From a virus: a stretch of 47,140 nucleotides of DNA. The translations under genes and the position numbers were made by a program. The DNA lies in the IMG/VR virus record IMGVR_UViG_3300047475_000020, positions 1-47,140 of that record; one strand, written 5' to 3'. Under the pieces are notes generated by a model, which was not told the origin of the DNA, did no database searches, and saw nothing but the letters and a program-made list of their open reading frames with translations. This document shows positions 1 to 8,415 of the stretch, piece by piece. The stretch's first letter is position 1. Every line of letters begins with the position of its first letter.

Positions 1-84
1 TGCAGTTCCGTTTGTTCCAGTAATAAGAACAAGAACTACTGTTTCAAAATCTGTATCTTTTAGATTTCTTACTGTAAAAGCCAT
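1..84 (-). CDS. Unidentified protein, N-terminal fragment cut by window edge
   Basis: The reading frame opens with ATG at 82-84 and is still open at base 1, giving 28 residues that start MAFTVRNLKDTDF. An AGGAAAG ribosome binding site lies just upstream, inside the end of the preceding 82-aa gene, and the stop-to-start gap is one base, so the start is convincing. In T4-like phages the stretch after gene 20 holds prohead core proteins, the protease gp21, scaffold gp22 and capsid gp23. This N-terminus does not look like gp21 to me. Too little is visible to assign a function. Confidence 0.7.
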   Translation of the reverse strand, partial: MAFTVRNLKDTDFETVVLVLITGTNGTA

Positions 85-85
85 A

Positions 86-334
86 TTACTTTCCTATTGT
101 TAACATTTCTCTTTCAAAATAACTCATTAATTCTTTGTTAGTTACTTTGTGTTTCTTAGAAACTAAATTAATATTGTTCTCAAAACTATTTATAAAATCT
201 GAAGAGTTAGAATCCATTTTATTGAATATTTCATCAACTGCCTTCTTCATTTTAGGAGTCAGTTTTCTGTATTCCTTACTTCTTTTATGTTCGTCTTTTT
301 CTACTATTTTAGAATAAAAGCTATCAAACTTCAT
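86..334 (-). CDS. Small hypothetical protein downstream of portal gene (82 aa)
   Basis: An 82-residue charged, lysine- and glutamate-rich protein predicted to be mostly helical, starting MKFDSFYSKIVEKDEH. It overlaps the end of the preceding small gene by 11 nt and is followed one base later by the next start codon, so it is part of the translationally coupled gp20 cluster. In T4 this position is taken by the prohead core proteins gp67 and gp68. That positional analogy is the only clue, because I see no diagnostic motif. An exact TATAAATA late-promoter-like string lies inside it at 187-194. Confidence 0.75.
   Translation of the reverse strand: MKFDSFYSKIVEKDEHKRSKEYRKLTPKMKKAVDEIFNKMDSNSSDFINSFENNINLVSKKHKVTNKELMSYFEREMLTIGK
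187..194 (-). promoter_or_regulatory. Possible T4-type late promoter box inside a gene
   Basis: The minus strand reads TATAAATA exactly. It lies within the 82-aa gene and about 100 nt upstream of the next start codon at 84. T4 late promoters are often placed inside the preceding gene, but in AT-rich coding DNA (here Phe-Ile-Asn-Ser) this string can also occur by chance. Confidence 0.3.
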
Positions 335-509
335 CTTCCCCTACCTCTGGTATGTGTGATGTTACCATATCTTTTGAAATAGTTTGTCTTTCTTTTTCTA
401 AAGTTTCTCCAACCTTATCAGACATAATATTTTTGAAATCAGATTCTGATTCTAAATTATTTCCGTTAACTATATTATCAACCATTGATTTTATTTTTTC
501 CTGGCTCAT
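324..509 (-). CDS. Small acidic-tailed protein after portal, gp67-like by position (61 aa)
   Basis: I place the start at ATG 507-509 (MSQEKIKSMVDN), because an AAGGAG ribosome binding site lies 7 nt upstream. Two in-frame upstream ATGs would start too close to or before that site. The gene overlaps the 3' end of the portal gene by 32 nt and overlaps the next gene by 11 nt. The 61-residue product is helical and charged and ends in an acidic tail (EVGEDEV). T4 encodes the small acidic prohead core protein gp67 directly after gp20, so a head-core or scaffold role is plausible. Sequence similarity is too weak to assert it. Confidence 0.65.
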   Translation of the reverse strand: MSQEKIKSMVDNIVNGNNLESESDFKNIMSDKVGETLEKERQTISKDMVTSHIPEVGEDEV

Positions 510-1998
510 TACCATCTCCTTTTTGTTCAAAGTTGTTATCGCCATTTTCTTCGTTATCGTCACCCTCACCCTCTATTTGTTTTTGCATTTCACCTATTTC
601 GTCATCTGTTAAGTGTAATACATTCTTTTTTACCCACTCTTTAGAGAAGTATGTACCAACATAGTTTTCTACTTGTGATAACATTTCTAATCTTTCTTTG
701 AGTAATTCTGCATTTTTTAATTCAGTAAAGTTATTATCTTGTAAGAAATCAAACTGTATATGTTCTGACATCTGTTTCCATTCCTCTTCTGCAATAACAC
801 CAGTAAGAATTAATTGTGTTCTAAGTAAATCATTAAAGATTACAGAGAATTTCTTTCTTAACTTACCTACAAATTTAGTAAATTTTAATTCGTCTCTTGT
901 AATCTCAGTTGACCTACCTAACGAAAAGTTTTGTTCTGCTTCTAATCTTGAGATAGGAACATTTAATGAACGATATAACTTTCTTTGAAAGTATGTAATA
1001 TCATCTATCTCACCAAGATTTGCACCACCAGGCAGTGTAGTAATCTCTGTACCTCTACCACCTTCTCTTCTTGGCAACCAAAAATCTTCTAACATAGACA
1101 TATGATTTCTATCGTCACGAATTTCACCAGTAGATGCATCATATACTAGTTTGTTGCGATAACGATTCATAACATCTTTTAGATATTGTTCTGCTTTTAT
1201 TTTAGGTAAATTACCTACATCAATATAAAATATTCTTCTTTCTGGAGCTCTTGATATTCTATAAATTACCACAGAGTCCTCAATCATTCTTAATTGATTT
1301 ACTGGTTTGATTGCTTTATTAAGATACGATAATACAGTACCTTTATGCATATCAATAAGTCCAGATGGACAATATGCGATTGAATCATATGTTAATTTAA
1401 CACCAGTAGAAGTATTATTTACTTGATGTCCTTGTTGATTATAAATGTAAAACTCTTTAAACTTTTTTACAACATCAACTTGACCTTTTTTACTAGTCTC
1501 TACTTCTCTAACTTTTTTAATTTTTCTAGGGTCAATGTAACGAAGTTGTTGAACACCCTTTCTGGGATTTTTTGCATCAATAACTTTGTGATAGAATAAT
1601 CTTCCATCAACATACCATCTTCTAAAAATATCGTGTGCTTTATTATTAAAATCTAATAATTGTAGAACTTTTTCAAATTCTTCTTTAATTCTTTTTTTAA
1701 TTGAAGTAGAAACTTGTAAATTATCTAATGCGATAGATACACACATATCTCTTTCATCAGATGCGATTGCCTCACTTACGATATCTTCTATTGCACTATC
1801 ACACTCTGGTTGTATTGCAATATCTCTATATCTTCGGATTAAATCATCTTCTGTGCGTGAACGACCATCTGTATCTAGGATTGTGGAATAGAAACCACCA
1901 CCAGATATATCGTATGTACCATCATCAGTAGCTGGAGGCGTTACTGCCCCCAACTCCTTTTCTTTTCTTTTTATTTCAAAACCAAAAAACTCAGCCAT
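478..1998 (-). CDS. 20: Portal vertex protein gp20
   Basis: A 506-residue protein, close to the 524 residues of T4 gp20. It forms the dodecameric portal ring at one capsid vertex, through which DNA is packaged and to which the neck attaches. The N-terminal part carries the typical gp20 block RRYRDIAIQPECDSAIEDIV (about residues 54-73). This is followed by the conserved YRISRAPERRIFYIDVGNLP stretch (about 246-265) and the WLPRREGGRGTEI segment (about 308-320), which are well conserved among marine g20 sequences. The C-terminus is acidic and low-complexity (Glu/Gly/Asn). The gene follows gp19 as in T4, with a CATAAATA box upstream at 2024-2031. Confidence 0.97.
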   Translation of the reverse strand: MAEFFGFEIKRKEKELGAVTPPATDDGTYDISGGGFYSTILDTDGRSRTEDDLIRRYRDIAIQPECDSAIEDIVSEAIASDERDMCVSIALDNLQVSTSIKKRIKEEFEKVLQLLDFNNKAHDIFRRWYVDGRLFYHKVIDAKNPRKGVQQLRYIDPRKIKKVREVETSKKGQVDVVKKFKEFYIYNQQGHQVNNTSTGVKLTYDSIAYCPSGLIDMHKGTVLSYLNKAIKPVNQLRMIEDSVVIYRISRAPERRIFYIDVGNLPKIKAEQYLKDVMNRYRNKLVYDASTGEIRDDRNHMSMLEDFWLPRREGGRGTEITTLPGGANLGEIDDITYFQRKLYRSLNVPISRLEAEQNFSLGRSTEITRDELKFTKFVGKLRKKFSVIFNDLLRTQLILTGVIAEEEWKQMSEHIQFDFLQDNNFTELKNAELLKERLEMLSQVENYVGTYFSKEWVKKNVLHLTDDEIGEMQKQIEGEGDDNEENGDNNFEQKGDGNEPGKNKING

Positions 1999-2023
1999 TA
2001 TCTACAACTCCTTTATATTATTA

Positions 2024-2031
2024 TATTTATG
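2024..2031 (-). promoter_or_regulatory. Late-promoter-like box upstream of portal gene
   Basis: The minus strand reads CATAAATA, one base away from the T4 late consensus TATAAATA. It sits in the 35-nt gap between gp19 and gp20, 26 nt upstream of the gp20 start. Position and match fit a late promoter, though the first base is off consensus. Confidence 0.45.
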
Positions 2032-2033
2032 AG

Positions 2034-2567
2034 TTATAAATTAATGCCCGTGACTCTGAATGTGTCATATCTCCAAATGATATCAAATTGTTCAATAGCA
2101 TCATTAGTATCATATGCAAGTTCTATTGCACCTAATGATTGAGGAAAACAACCCTCAAGTACATATTGATGAAGAATTGTATCATCTCTATCTAATTGTT
2201 GAACAATCATATCTACTCTGTAATCAGCTGGGTTGGTTGCACCAGTATTATTAACTAAGTCATTAATACCGTTCATCCATCTTTCAACTTCTCTACGAAC
2301 TCCAAAATCTGTATCGTTAAATACAGAAGTAGTCCAAGTTTCAAATGTTCTTTCACCAGCAACATAAAGAGTTCTACCTCTGAATGGAATTGCAATTTCA
2401 GCAAGTGTTTGACCAGGCAAAGATGCTGACCTACACAGAAATGCAAACTGTTCAGTATTGATAGCTGCAGTTACTTGTCCGACTGGGGGAGGTAATATTA
2501 CCCTAAACTGATTGGCACGAGCACCACCACCAGCAAGTCTTGATTTAAAGTCATTAATATTTGCCAT
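2034..2567 (-). CDS. 19: Tail tube protein gp19
   Basis: A 177-residue protein, slightly longer than the 163 residues of T4 gp19. It stacks as hexameric rings to form the inner tail tube through which DNA is ejected. The N-terminus (NDFKSRLAGGGARANQFRV), the SASLPGQTLAEIAIPFRGR block (about residues 48-66) and the ERTFETWTTSVFND stretch (about 73-86) are family hallmarks, as is a C-terminal FDIIWRYDTF segment. The start follows the gp18 stop after 4 nt, with an AGGAGGG ribosome binding site lying in the end of gp18. The two major tail proteins are therefore translationally linked. Confidence 0.97.
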   Translation of the reverse strand: MANINDFKSRLAGGGARANQFRVILPPPVGQVTAAINTEQFAFLCRSASLPGQTLAEIAIPFRGRTLYVAGERTFETWTTSVFNDTDFGVRREVERWMNGINDLVNNTGATNPADYRVDMIVQQLDRDDTILHQYVLEGCFPQSLGAIELAYDTNDAIEQFDIIWRYDTFRVTGINL

Positions 2568-2571
2568 CTAA

Positions 2572-4584
2572 TTACCCTCCTATCTCTGTAAACGCAACAC
2601 CAGTTCTTACAGCGACAAAGTTAAGAGTGATAAAGTTGATAGACCTTGTTGGCTTGACAAAAATGTCAGCAATAAATTCGTTTCTATCAATTACTTCACC
2701 AGTGTTATTAGATTCGTCTGAAACTACTTTAAAGTCAGTAATACCTCTTCGTCCTTGAATTTCTCTCAAGAAAGGTTCTACTAAGTTTTTAAACTGAGCT
2801 CTTGTGAATTCATCATTGAACTCAAATAGTTGGAACTTAGCTGCAGTAGCGATTGCTTTTTCAAGAATAATGAATAGTCTTCTAACATTAATTCTATCAA
2901 ACGCACTTGGTTTTGCAAGAGCAGTCTTATCACCAAATAACACAGTACCTTGGCCAGGAAATGAGTTAACTGGATTAATTCTTGCTTTATATAATGTATC
3001 TCTTTGGTCTTTATTAGGTTCGTATGCAAGTTTAACTGCACCTCTAATTTGACCTCTAGTAAAACCAGCAGGTGAGAAAAACGCATCTGCAACAGATTCA
3101 GTATATGCAGTTACACCAGCGATATCACCATTTAATGGTACATAACGATATACATCGTTAAATCTATCATATTGGTATTTGTATCCACTATCAAAAACTG
3201 CAAATGATGTACTTGGAAGTAAATCAAAAAAGTTCTTGACATTTGTAGTTTGTGTATTAGAATCGGCAGCACCTACAACATCAGCTCTTTCTGGAGAAAT
3301 AAAGACTAATGCATCTTTTCTTTTCTCAACAATAGTGATTAAGTTTGTTGCAAGAGTTGAACTTGCTTTTGCAGCCATAATTAGATTTACATCAACTGCT
3401 TCACCGTCATCAAATCTTCCGTATGCAGTAAGTTGTTCACCATCTGTAACAGCATAATCGTCTGTTCCATTTGCAAGTGTAGACCTATCTACATTTTCTA
3501 CACCAGTTGTAAATTTATTAAAAGCACTTGAACCTTGTACTGATAAATCAGATGAAAGAGGTTGACCCCAGTCACCAGATGCATCAATAGCTGCAGTTGG
3601 GTGGTCTCCCCAATAAACAAATTTAGAATCCCTATAAACTACATCTGGATAATAATTTGAATTACCTTGAGGTGTAGTTGCTTCTGGGTGTTTTGATACA
3701 AAAGCAAATGTTTCTAGTATAGAGTTTAATCTCTCACCAGCAACATCGTTATCAAAACCAGTTTGTCTTCCAGATGAATCATATACAACTATGTGTATTT
3801 CATCATCAAGAACACCTCTTGCAGTTGCAAATTCAGATGTGCCTGGAGCAGTATCAAATAAATCTGCAAATCTCCAGTATCTTTTTATATAAGAATCGTC
3901 TGCTAAATCTGCAATTAATCCACTTGCAGCAGGGTCATCTAACTGTCTGATTGTAATTGTTTCACCAGATGTATCTACTGCTGTAATTTCGTATTTTTGT
4001 GCTTCGTGTCCTACAGCGAAAACTGTACCACCAGCGTTTGAATAAAATTCTATAACTTCACCTACTGCAAAATCAGTAGCATCAATAGCATCCATTGTAA
4101 TTGTTGTATCACCAGCACTTGCACTGGCATCATTAGTTTGTTTGTTTGACATTTCTGAAAAATTGTTTTTATCACAAATGTCTATTTTAATTCCGTTTGC
4201 GTGAATACCAGCCGTTCTTGCTGACCAAGTACCGTGAGTACCTTGTCCGTCTGCGAAAGCCTCTTGATAATGCAAAGTGTTTCTGATTAAAATACCAGAA
4301 CCACCAGAAGATGCATTTTTCAATGTACTTTCAGTTCTTACAACTCTTAGTGAATTTGAATACTGTAAAAAGTTTGCAGCTGTGAAAAAATACTCAAAAT
4401 TGTTTGCATTTGGTTTACCAAATACTTCAACGAGTTGTTTTTCTGAACTGATACTTGTTATTTCACTTACTGGCCCTTTTTCAAAGGGGCCACAAACAGC
4501 ACCAATAGTTGTAGAAACAGCAGGAACGATATTCGTTAGGTCAACTTCTTTGACTTCTACGCCTGGAGAAACTTGAAATCCCAT
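2572..4584 (-). CDS. 18: Tail sheath protein gp18
   Basis: A 670-residue protein matching T4 gp18 (659 aa). It polymerises around the tail tube and contracts on adsorption to drive the tube into the cell. The N-terminus (GFQVSPGVEVKEVDLT, then a GPFEKGP motif near residue 33) and the C-terminal domain are typical sheath sequences. C-terminal landmarks are the GQIRGAVKLAYEPN region and the final segments INVRRLFIILEKAI, FVKPTRSINFITLNF and VAFTEIGG. The middle, about residues 100-420, is the variable outer-domain region and contains Ser/Thr/Asp-rich loops. An exact late promoter box lies 43 nt upstream. Confidence 0.97.
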   Translation of the reverse strand: MGFQVSPGVEVKEVDLTNIVPAVSTTIGAVCGPFEKGPVSEITSISSEKQLVEVFGKPNANNFEYFFTAANFLQYSNSLRVVRTESTLKNASSGGSGILIRNTLHYQEAFADGQGTHGTWSARTAGIHANGIKIDICDKNNFSEMSNKQTNDASASAGDTTITMDAIDATDFAVGEVIEFYSNAGGTVFAVGHEAQKYEITAVDTSGETITIRQLDDPAASGLIADLADDSYIKRYWRFADLFDTAPGTSEFATARGVLDDEIHIVVYDSSGRQTGFDNDVAGERLNSILETFAFVSKHPEATTPQGNSNYYPDVVYRDSKFVYWGDHPTAAIDASGDWGQPLSSDLSVQGSSAFNKFTTGVENVDRSTLANGTDDYAVTDGEQLTAYGRFDDGEAVDVNLIMAAKASSTLATNLITIVEKRKDALVFISPERADVVGAADSNTQTTNVKNFFDLLPSTSFAVFDSGYKYQYDRFNDVYRYVPLNGDIAGVTAYTESVADAFFSPAGFTRGQIRGAVKLAYEPNKDQRDTLYKARINPVNSFPGQGTVLFGDKTALAKPSAFDRINVRRLFIILEKAIATAAKFQLFEFNDEFTRAQFKNLVEPFLREIQGRRGITDFKVVSDESNNTGEVIDRNEFIADIFVKPTRSINFITLNFVAVRTGVAFTEIGG

Positions 4585-4626
4585 ATTTCTACTCCTTATA
4601 TTAGTTTAGTTAATCTACTACAACTA

Positions 4627-4634
4627 TATTTATA
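4627..4634 (-). promoter_or_regulatory. T4-type late promoter upstream of gp18
   Basis: The minus strand reads TATAAATA, a perfect match to the T4 gp55-dependent late promoter box, placed 43 nt upstream of the gp18 start in the intergenic region. Transcription would be expected to begin about 6 nt downstream. An AAGGAG-type ribosome binding site then precedes gp18, so the major tail genes 18, 19 and 20 would form a strong late unit. Confidence 0.75.
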
Positions 4635-4683
4635 AAAAATCGTTTTTTGTATGTTTGTTTTTATACCAAGTCTAAATATAAAT

Positions 4684-5010
4684 ATGAGTGAACATTATCA
4701 AAAATACCGTAATACCATACGAAAAGTTGCACGAAGACATCGTAGATTAAAAGATAAGTGGATTAATGAACAATTAAGAGATAAGTCTTGTAAATATTGT
4801 GGTGAGTCTGAAATAGTGGTATTAAAATTTTATCCAGATGATAGAAAGATTCGTGCAGATTCTAAAAAGAAAAGTTTAAAAAAAGATACTAGAAAATTGT
4901 TATTAGAACATATAGACAACAATGTAATAGTTTGTCATAATTGTTTTTTAAAAAAAGATAATGATTTAATTGATGAAGATGCATTTACCAATTTGTATCA
5001 TACTTCCTAA
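4684..5010 (+). CDS. Degenerate HNH-like zinc protein, the only plus-strand gene
   Basis: The only convincing plus-strand gene. I start it at MSEHYQKYRN (108 aa); an in-frame ATG at 4651 would add 11 residues, and neither start has a clear ribosome binding site. After a very basic N-terminus (RKVARRHRRLKDKW) come two CxxC knuckles, C36/C39 and C84/C87. Spacing and context (KYCGESEIVVLKFYPDD ... VIVCHNC) resemble the HNH nuclease class that reads LEFHHRD...CxNCH. Here the two catalytic histidines are replaced by Tyr50-Pro51 and the C-terminal His by Phe, so nuclease activity looks lost. The gene diverges from gp18, and its 3' end overlaps the 3' end of gp17 by 26 nt. It could be a decayed homing endonuclease or a domesticated DNA-binding protein. 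Confidence 0.75.
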   Translation: MSEHYQKYRNTIRKVARRHRRLKDKWINEQLRDKSCKYCGESEIVVLKFYPDDRKIRADSKKKSLKKDTRKLLLEHIDNNVIVCHNCFLKKDNDLIDEDAFTNLYHTS

Positions 5011-6625
5011 CAACTGGAGTCCATCTTTCACCATATTCATCTATTTGTGGTATAGGGTCATCAATACCATTATCTAAGAATCCAAATGGTGCAAGGTCTT
5101 GTTCTAACTGATTTTGACTTTCTGCAAACAATTTAGCTCTAACATCACTATCAGTAAGTTCTTTAAAATAAGTTTGACCAGATAACCACGCAAATAATAC
5201 ACAACACATCATTAAATCATCGTGGTGTCCTTCTTCTGCCTGATATGACTGTCCGTGAAGAACAAATGAAGACATCTCTGCAACTATATCATAATCTTCT
5301 AATATAATCTTATTAGACTCTACCATTGTTTTTAGATTAGAACAACCAATTTTTTTGACTGCCTTAGTTGTTCTCACACCAAGTTGTGATTTACCACCAC
5401 TAAAACCACCGCCAACTATCTGACCAGCACGACCTCTCATACTTGCCATTATAAGATTATCATACTCTAAGTCAAATTGTAAAGAATTTGCAACTTGGTC
5501 ACCAATGTCATTTACTTCTATTAATACAAATGCTTGATTGTATGCAAGTGCAACATCTTTGATAATGTTTGGAAATAACATAGGCTTTATTTCATTATTT
5601 TTATATTTACCTACTAATCTATATGGTAATTGAGATACATCCATAACAGTAAACGCAGATGCATCTCCTTGAATACCCCTAGCTACATCTGCAACAATAA
5701 CATATGTGTGTCCTTTTTTAGGTTTTTCATATACATCAAGACCAGCATTAGATGTTAAAGGCGTTCTTAAAGGAATATTTTTTATTATAGATGCATTTAT
5801 TAATGTATTTGTAGAACCTAAAAACTCACACTCAAATTCTTTTTGAAATTGTGATTCACTTGTATTTGCAATCGTTTCTTTCTTCCACTTTTCATCTCTG
5901 CCTGGAACTTCAGACCAATGAACTTCTATGGGTACATAAGTATTCTTTTTTGTTTCTGCATCTGTCCATAATTTATAATACATATTCATACCGTTTGGTG
6001 TTGATACAATAATAACTTTTGTAGATTGACCAGATGAAATAGTAGGATAAACTGAACTAAAAAACTCTTCTGCAATATTTGTAGGTACAAACGCAAACTC
6101 ATCTAAAAATATCATATTGTATGAACCACCACGAACTGCACTTGATGATGTTGAGGCTGCAACTATGCGTGAACCATTCTCTAATTCTAAACTACCTTTG
6201 TTCCACGATAGTATTCCTTGTTGCAACCATTTAGGTAAATGTTCATATGCAAGTTGTAATCTGGATAAAATATCTCTTGCAGTTGCAGCTTTGTTTGCAA
6301 GTATTGCCACATTCATATTTTGATTGAACAAAACATAATGTAATATATACGAAACCATTGTGGTTGTTTTACCAGATTGTCTGGGTAGTTTACAGATTGT
6401 AAAACGATTGTTGTGAAATGTACCAACCATTTCTTTTTGAAAAGGATACATATCAAATGGTATCAGACCTTTGTCTAATGATACAATTTTAATATATGTT
6501 TCTATAAAATACTGTGGGTCGTTCATACATTTTTGAAACTCAAGAATATTTTCTTTTGTAAACTCTTGACTTACAAATGCTTTTTTTAAATTAGGATTTC
6601 CTAGATATTGATTTTCTATGCCCAT
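4985..6625 (-). CDS. 17: Large terminase subunit gp17 (packaging ATPase and nuclease)
   Basis: A 546-residue DNA packaging motor that docks on the portal, pumps DNA into the prohead by ATP hydrolysis and cuts the concatemer. The N-terminal ATPase shows Walker A PRQSGKTT (residues 81-88), Walker B MIFLDEF with Asp175/Glu176 (171-177) and the coupling motif STPNG (208-212). The C-terminal RNase H-fold nuclease shows acidic residues in VADVARG (D313), LIEVNDIGD (E370) and HHDDL (D469/D470). The start codon lies inside the last codons of the upstream adhesin gene (10-nt overlap), and the 3' end overlaps the plus-strand HNH-like gene. In T4, gene 17 follows gene 16 directly; here about 4.4 kb of adhesin genes separate them. 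Confidence 0.98.
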   Translation of the reverse strand: MGIENQYLGNPNLKKAFVSQEFTKENILEFQKCMNDPQYFIETYIKIVSLDKGLIPFDMYPFQKEMVGTFHNNRFTICKLPRQSGKTTTMVSYILHYVLFNQNMNVAILANKAATARDILSRLQLAYEHLPKWLQQGILSWNKGSLELENGSRIVAASTSSSAVRGGSYNMIFLDEFAFVPTNIAEEFFSSVYPTISSGQSTKVIIVSTPNGMNMYYKLWTDAETKKNTYVPIEVHWSEVPGRDEKWKKETIANTSESQFQKEFECEFLGSTNTLINASIIKNIPLRTPLTSNAGLDVYEKPKKGHTYVIVADVARGIQGDASAFTVMDVSQLPYRLVGKYKNNEIKPMLFPNIIKDVALAYNQAFVLIEVNDIGDQVANSLQFDLEYDNLIMASMRGRAGQIVGGGFSGGKSQLGVRTTKAVKKIGCSNLKTMVESNKIILEDYDIVAEMSSFVLHGQSYQAEEGHHDDLMMCCVLFAWLSGQTYFKELTDSDVRAKLFAESQNQLEQDLAPFGFLDNGIDDPIPQIDEYGERWTPVVRKYDTNW

Positions 6626-6939
6626 TGAAGTGAAACACCGTGAATAGTATTAATGTGAGATAACCCAGCACCAACTATTTTCCAACGAACTTGAACTTGA
6701 GGACTTGCAGTTCCAGTCAAAGGTGTACTACCAGTGAATATTTTTGCACCAGATGAACCAGTCACATATCCATTATCAGTCAAAGTTATCGCATTAAAAG
6801 TTGTATTATCTCTAGTTGCAGATGCACTTAATTCTGAATTTAATGTACTATTAATTTCTGCAAAAACAACTATTCTTGCTTTAGTCGGAGTAGAACTTGC
6901 AGTAAATGTATCAGATATTAAGGTTGTTGATGTATCTGA
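6616..6939 (-). repeat. Adhesin C-terminal module, copy A
   Basis: This encodes the about 107-residue conserved C-terminal shell, beginning SDTSTTLISDTFTASSTP and ending HGVSLQWA. Diverged copies occur at 8406-8720, 9116-9430, 17078-17392 and 18851-19174. All five share LISDTFTA or LVSDTFTA, SATRDN or SVTRDN, the GSSG turn, SPQVQ or QPQVQ plus RWKIVG, and a terminal LQW. The DNA is also visibly similar; for example, every copy contains gcagtaaatgtatc. Confidence 0.85.
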
Positions 6940-8415
6940 TATACTACCTTGTATTTCTTTAACAATAACAACACCAGGGCCACCATCTCCACCATGAGCA
7001 CCACCAGCAGGAGTGGAAGGATTAATATTTCTTGCACCAGCTCCTCCACCACCACTATTTACAGCACCAGGCAAGCCAGGAAACCAATTTGGTTGTACTA
7101 TTGGGGTTTGGTATGTATCTCCACCACCGAAAGGTACTGAAGTACCTTCTGGAAATTCGCCTACACCAGCACCAGCACCACCACCAGCATAACCTACTGA
7201 TGTAGTACCATCTGCAATATTATAAAGTAAACCATTACCACCTTCTCCACCGATAGTCCCTTCTCCATCTCCACCAACACTACCAGCGCCACCACCACCA
7301 GCAGTTGCTTGTTCACTTCCAGCATCTGGTTGATTTATACCACCATCATTTCCAAAACTTCCAGGCGAGTTAACTGGTAAAATTGATGGAGTCAATGGAA
7401 TTGGATGATTTTCATCTTGTTTACCTTCTCCACCAGGCCCCATATATGGCCCAGGCCCACCACCACCTCCGCCACCACTTCCACCTTCGTGATAAGTTTC
7501 ACCAGATACACCACCCATATATGGATGCGAACCAGAAGTTAGATAACCACCACCAGCACCTCCACCTTCACCTATAAGAGGCCCAAAAGATGAATCTGTA
7601 CCAGTTTGGCCAGGTGAATAATATGTATGTGCCATTGGGTATGAATATTGTGGGTGTTCATACCCACCAAATTCACCAGTTCCTACACGACCATCTGGTC
7701 TTGCAGTTGGTGTATAAGGTGTTGAATCAGACGATGGAGGATTATACGCAGCACCTTCTCCACCAGCACCAACCACTACTGCAACTGAACCACCAGGCGT
7801 TACTGGATAATTTGGATAGTAGATTAAACCACCAGCACCAGCACCACCACCTTTAACAGCATTATAACCACCAGAGCCTCCACCTCCACCACCACCAACA
7901 ACTAAAACATTAACACTCGTAACTCCAGACTCAACAGTATATGTGTGAGGGCCATTTGCTGTAAATGAAAATATATTTTGAGTTGGTGGAGTCTCGCTAC
8001 TGAAACCAGTACCACCAGAGTAAAAATCTGAAGAACTATCATATGTCACATTAGAATTTTCTGCTGTGTCTATTCCACTCTCATCATTAAACTCATCTAC
8101 TACACCATCTTTTAAATTAAATATTGTGAGTCCTTCTGCGACTGCCATCTTAAACCCTAATAAACCAATATTAAAAGTATTTGTATCTGTTTGTGCTACA
8201 TTTGCAACTTGAAATCCACCAGCACCATTTAATAAATCTGACGAACTGCCAGGCAAACTTAATTTTGAAAATGCAATACTTGCTTGTGGTGATACATCTG
8301 CATTGATAATGGTATTGTCTAATATCTCATCTGCACCAATACTACCATCTGCAATTTTATTACTATCTAATGCACTATCACCAATAAGATTTTTATTTAC
8401 TTTTGTTATTCCCAT
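6616..8415 (-). CDS. Glycine-rich adhesin paralogue A (599 aa)
   Basis: A three-part putative tail fibre tip or receptor-binding protein. Residues 1-132 form the shared N-terminal module, with NFG-type repeats and the core FNIGLLGFKMAVAEGLTIFN followed by a VDEF...DTAEN acidic stretch. Residues about 165-490 are an extreme Gly-rich region that starts at VNVLVVGGGGGGG and has runs of glycine, Pro-Tyr loops and GTDSSFG-type turns. Residues about 493-599 are the shared C-terminal module, from TTLISDTFTASSTP to the final LQWA. Gly-rich cores of this type resemble polyglycine-II adhesins such as gp38 of T-even phages; this is an analogy, not homology I can prove. It overlaps the upstream paralogue B and the downstream gp17 by 10 nt each. 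Confidence 0.85.
   Translation of the reverse strand: MGITKVNKNLIGDSALDSNKIADGSIGADEILDNTIINADVSPQASIAFSKLSLPGSSSDLLNGAGGFQVANVAQTDTNTFNIGLLGFKMAVAEGLTIFNLKDGVVDEFNDESGIDTAENSNVTYDSSSDFYSGGTGFSSETPPTQNIFSFTANGPHTYTVESGVTSVNVLVVGGGGGGGSGGYNAVKGGGAGAGGLIYYPNYPVTPGGSVAVVVGAGGEGAAYNPPSSDSTPYTPTARPDGRVGTGEFGGYEHPQYSYPMAHTYYSPGQTGTDSSFGPLIGEGGGAGGGYLTSGSHPYMGGVSGETYHEGGSGGGGGGGPGPYMGPGGEGKQDENHPIPLTPSILPVNSPGSFGNDGGINQPDAGSEQATAGGGGAGSVGGDGEGTIGGEGGNGLLYNIADGTTSVGYAGGGAGAGVGEFPEGTSVPFGGGDTYQTPIVQPNWFPGLPGAVNSGGGGAGARNINPSTPAGGAHGGDGGPGVVIVKEIQGSISDTSTTLISDTFTASSTPTKARIVVFAEINSTLNSELSASATRDNTTFNAITLTDNGYVTGSSGAKIFTGSTPLTGTASPQVQVRWKIVGAGLSHINTIHGVSLQWA
8020..8415 (-). repeat. Adhesin N-terminal module, copy A
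   Basis: This encodes the conserved about 100-133-residue N-terminal shell that ends near the acidic DTAEN and DFY motifs. Diverged copies occur at about 8730-9125, 10616-11014, 18533-18847 and 20246-20539. The common core is LGFK.AV..GLT.FNL.DG.VDEF. It probably attaches the adhesin to a common fibre or baseplate partner, since it is the part kept constant while the centre varies. Confidence 0.8.

Noticed and set aside
2781-3092. Minus-strand frame inside gp18 in another phase, and similar short frames at 9634, 12288, 15370, 18112 and 29952
   Set aside because: They lie entirely inside strong genes in other phases. They have skewed Leu/Gln/His composition and no ribosome binding site.
4472-4491. 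GC-rich inverted repeat (ggccc...ggggcc) as a terminator or RNA switch
   Set aside because: It lies in the gp18 coding region and encodes the GPFEKGP motif typical of sheath proteins. It has no U-run, and gp18 must be read through it.
7383-7856. Plus-strand His/Gln-rich open frames opposite the adhesin genes (also near 9715, 17662, 18220 and 19186)
   Set aside because: They are the reverse complement of Gly- and Pro-rich codons (GGT/CCA give His/Gln/Leu repeats). There are no ribosome binding sites and they lie fully inside well-supported minus-strand genes.
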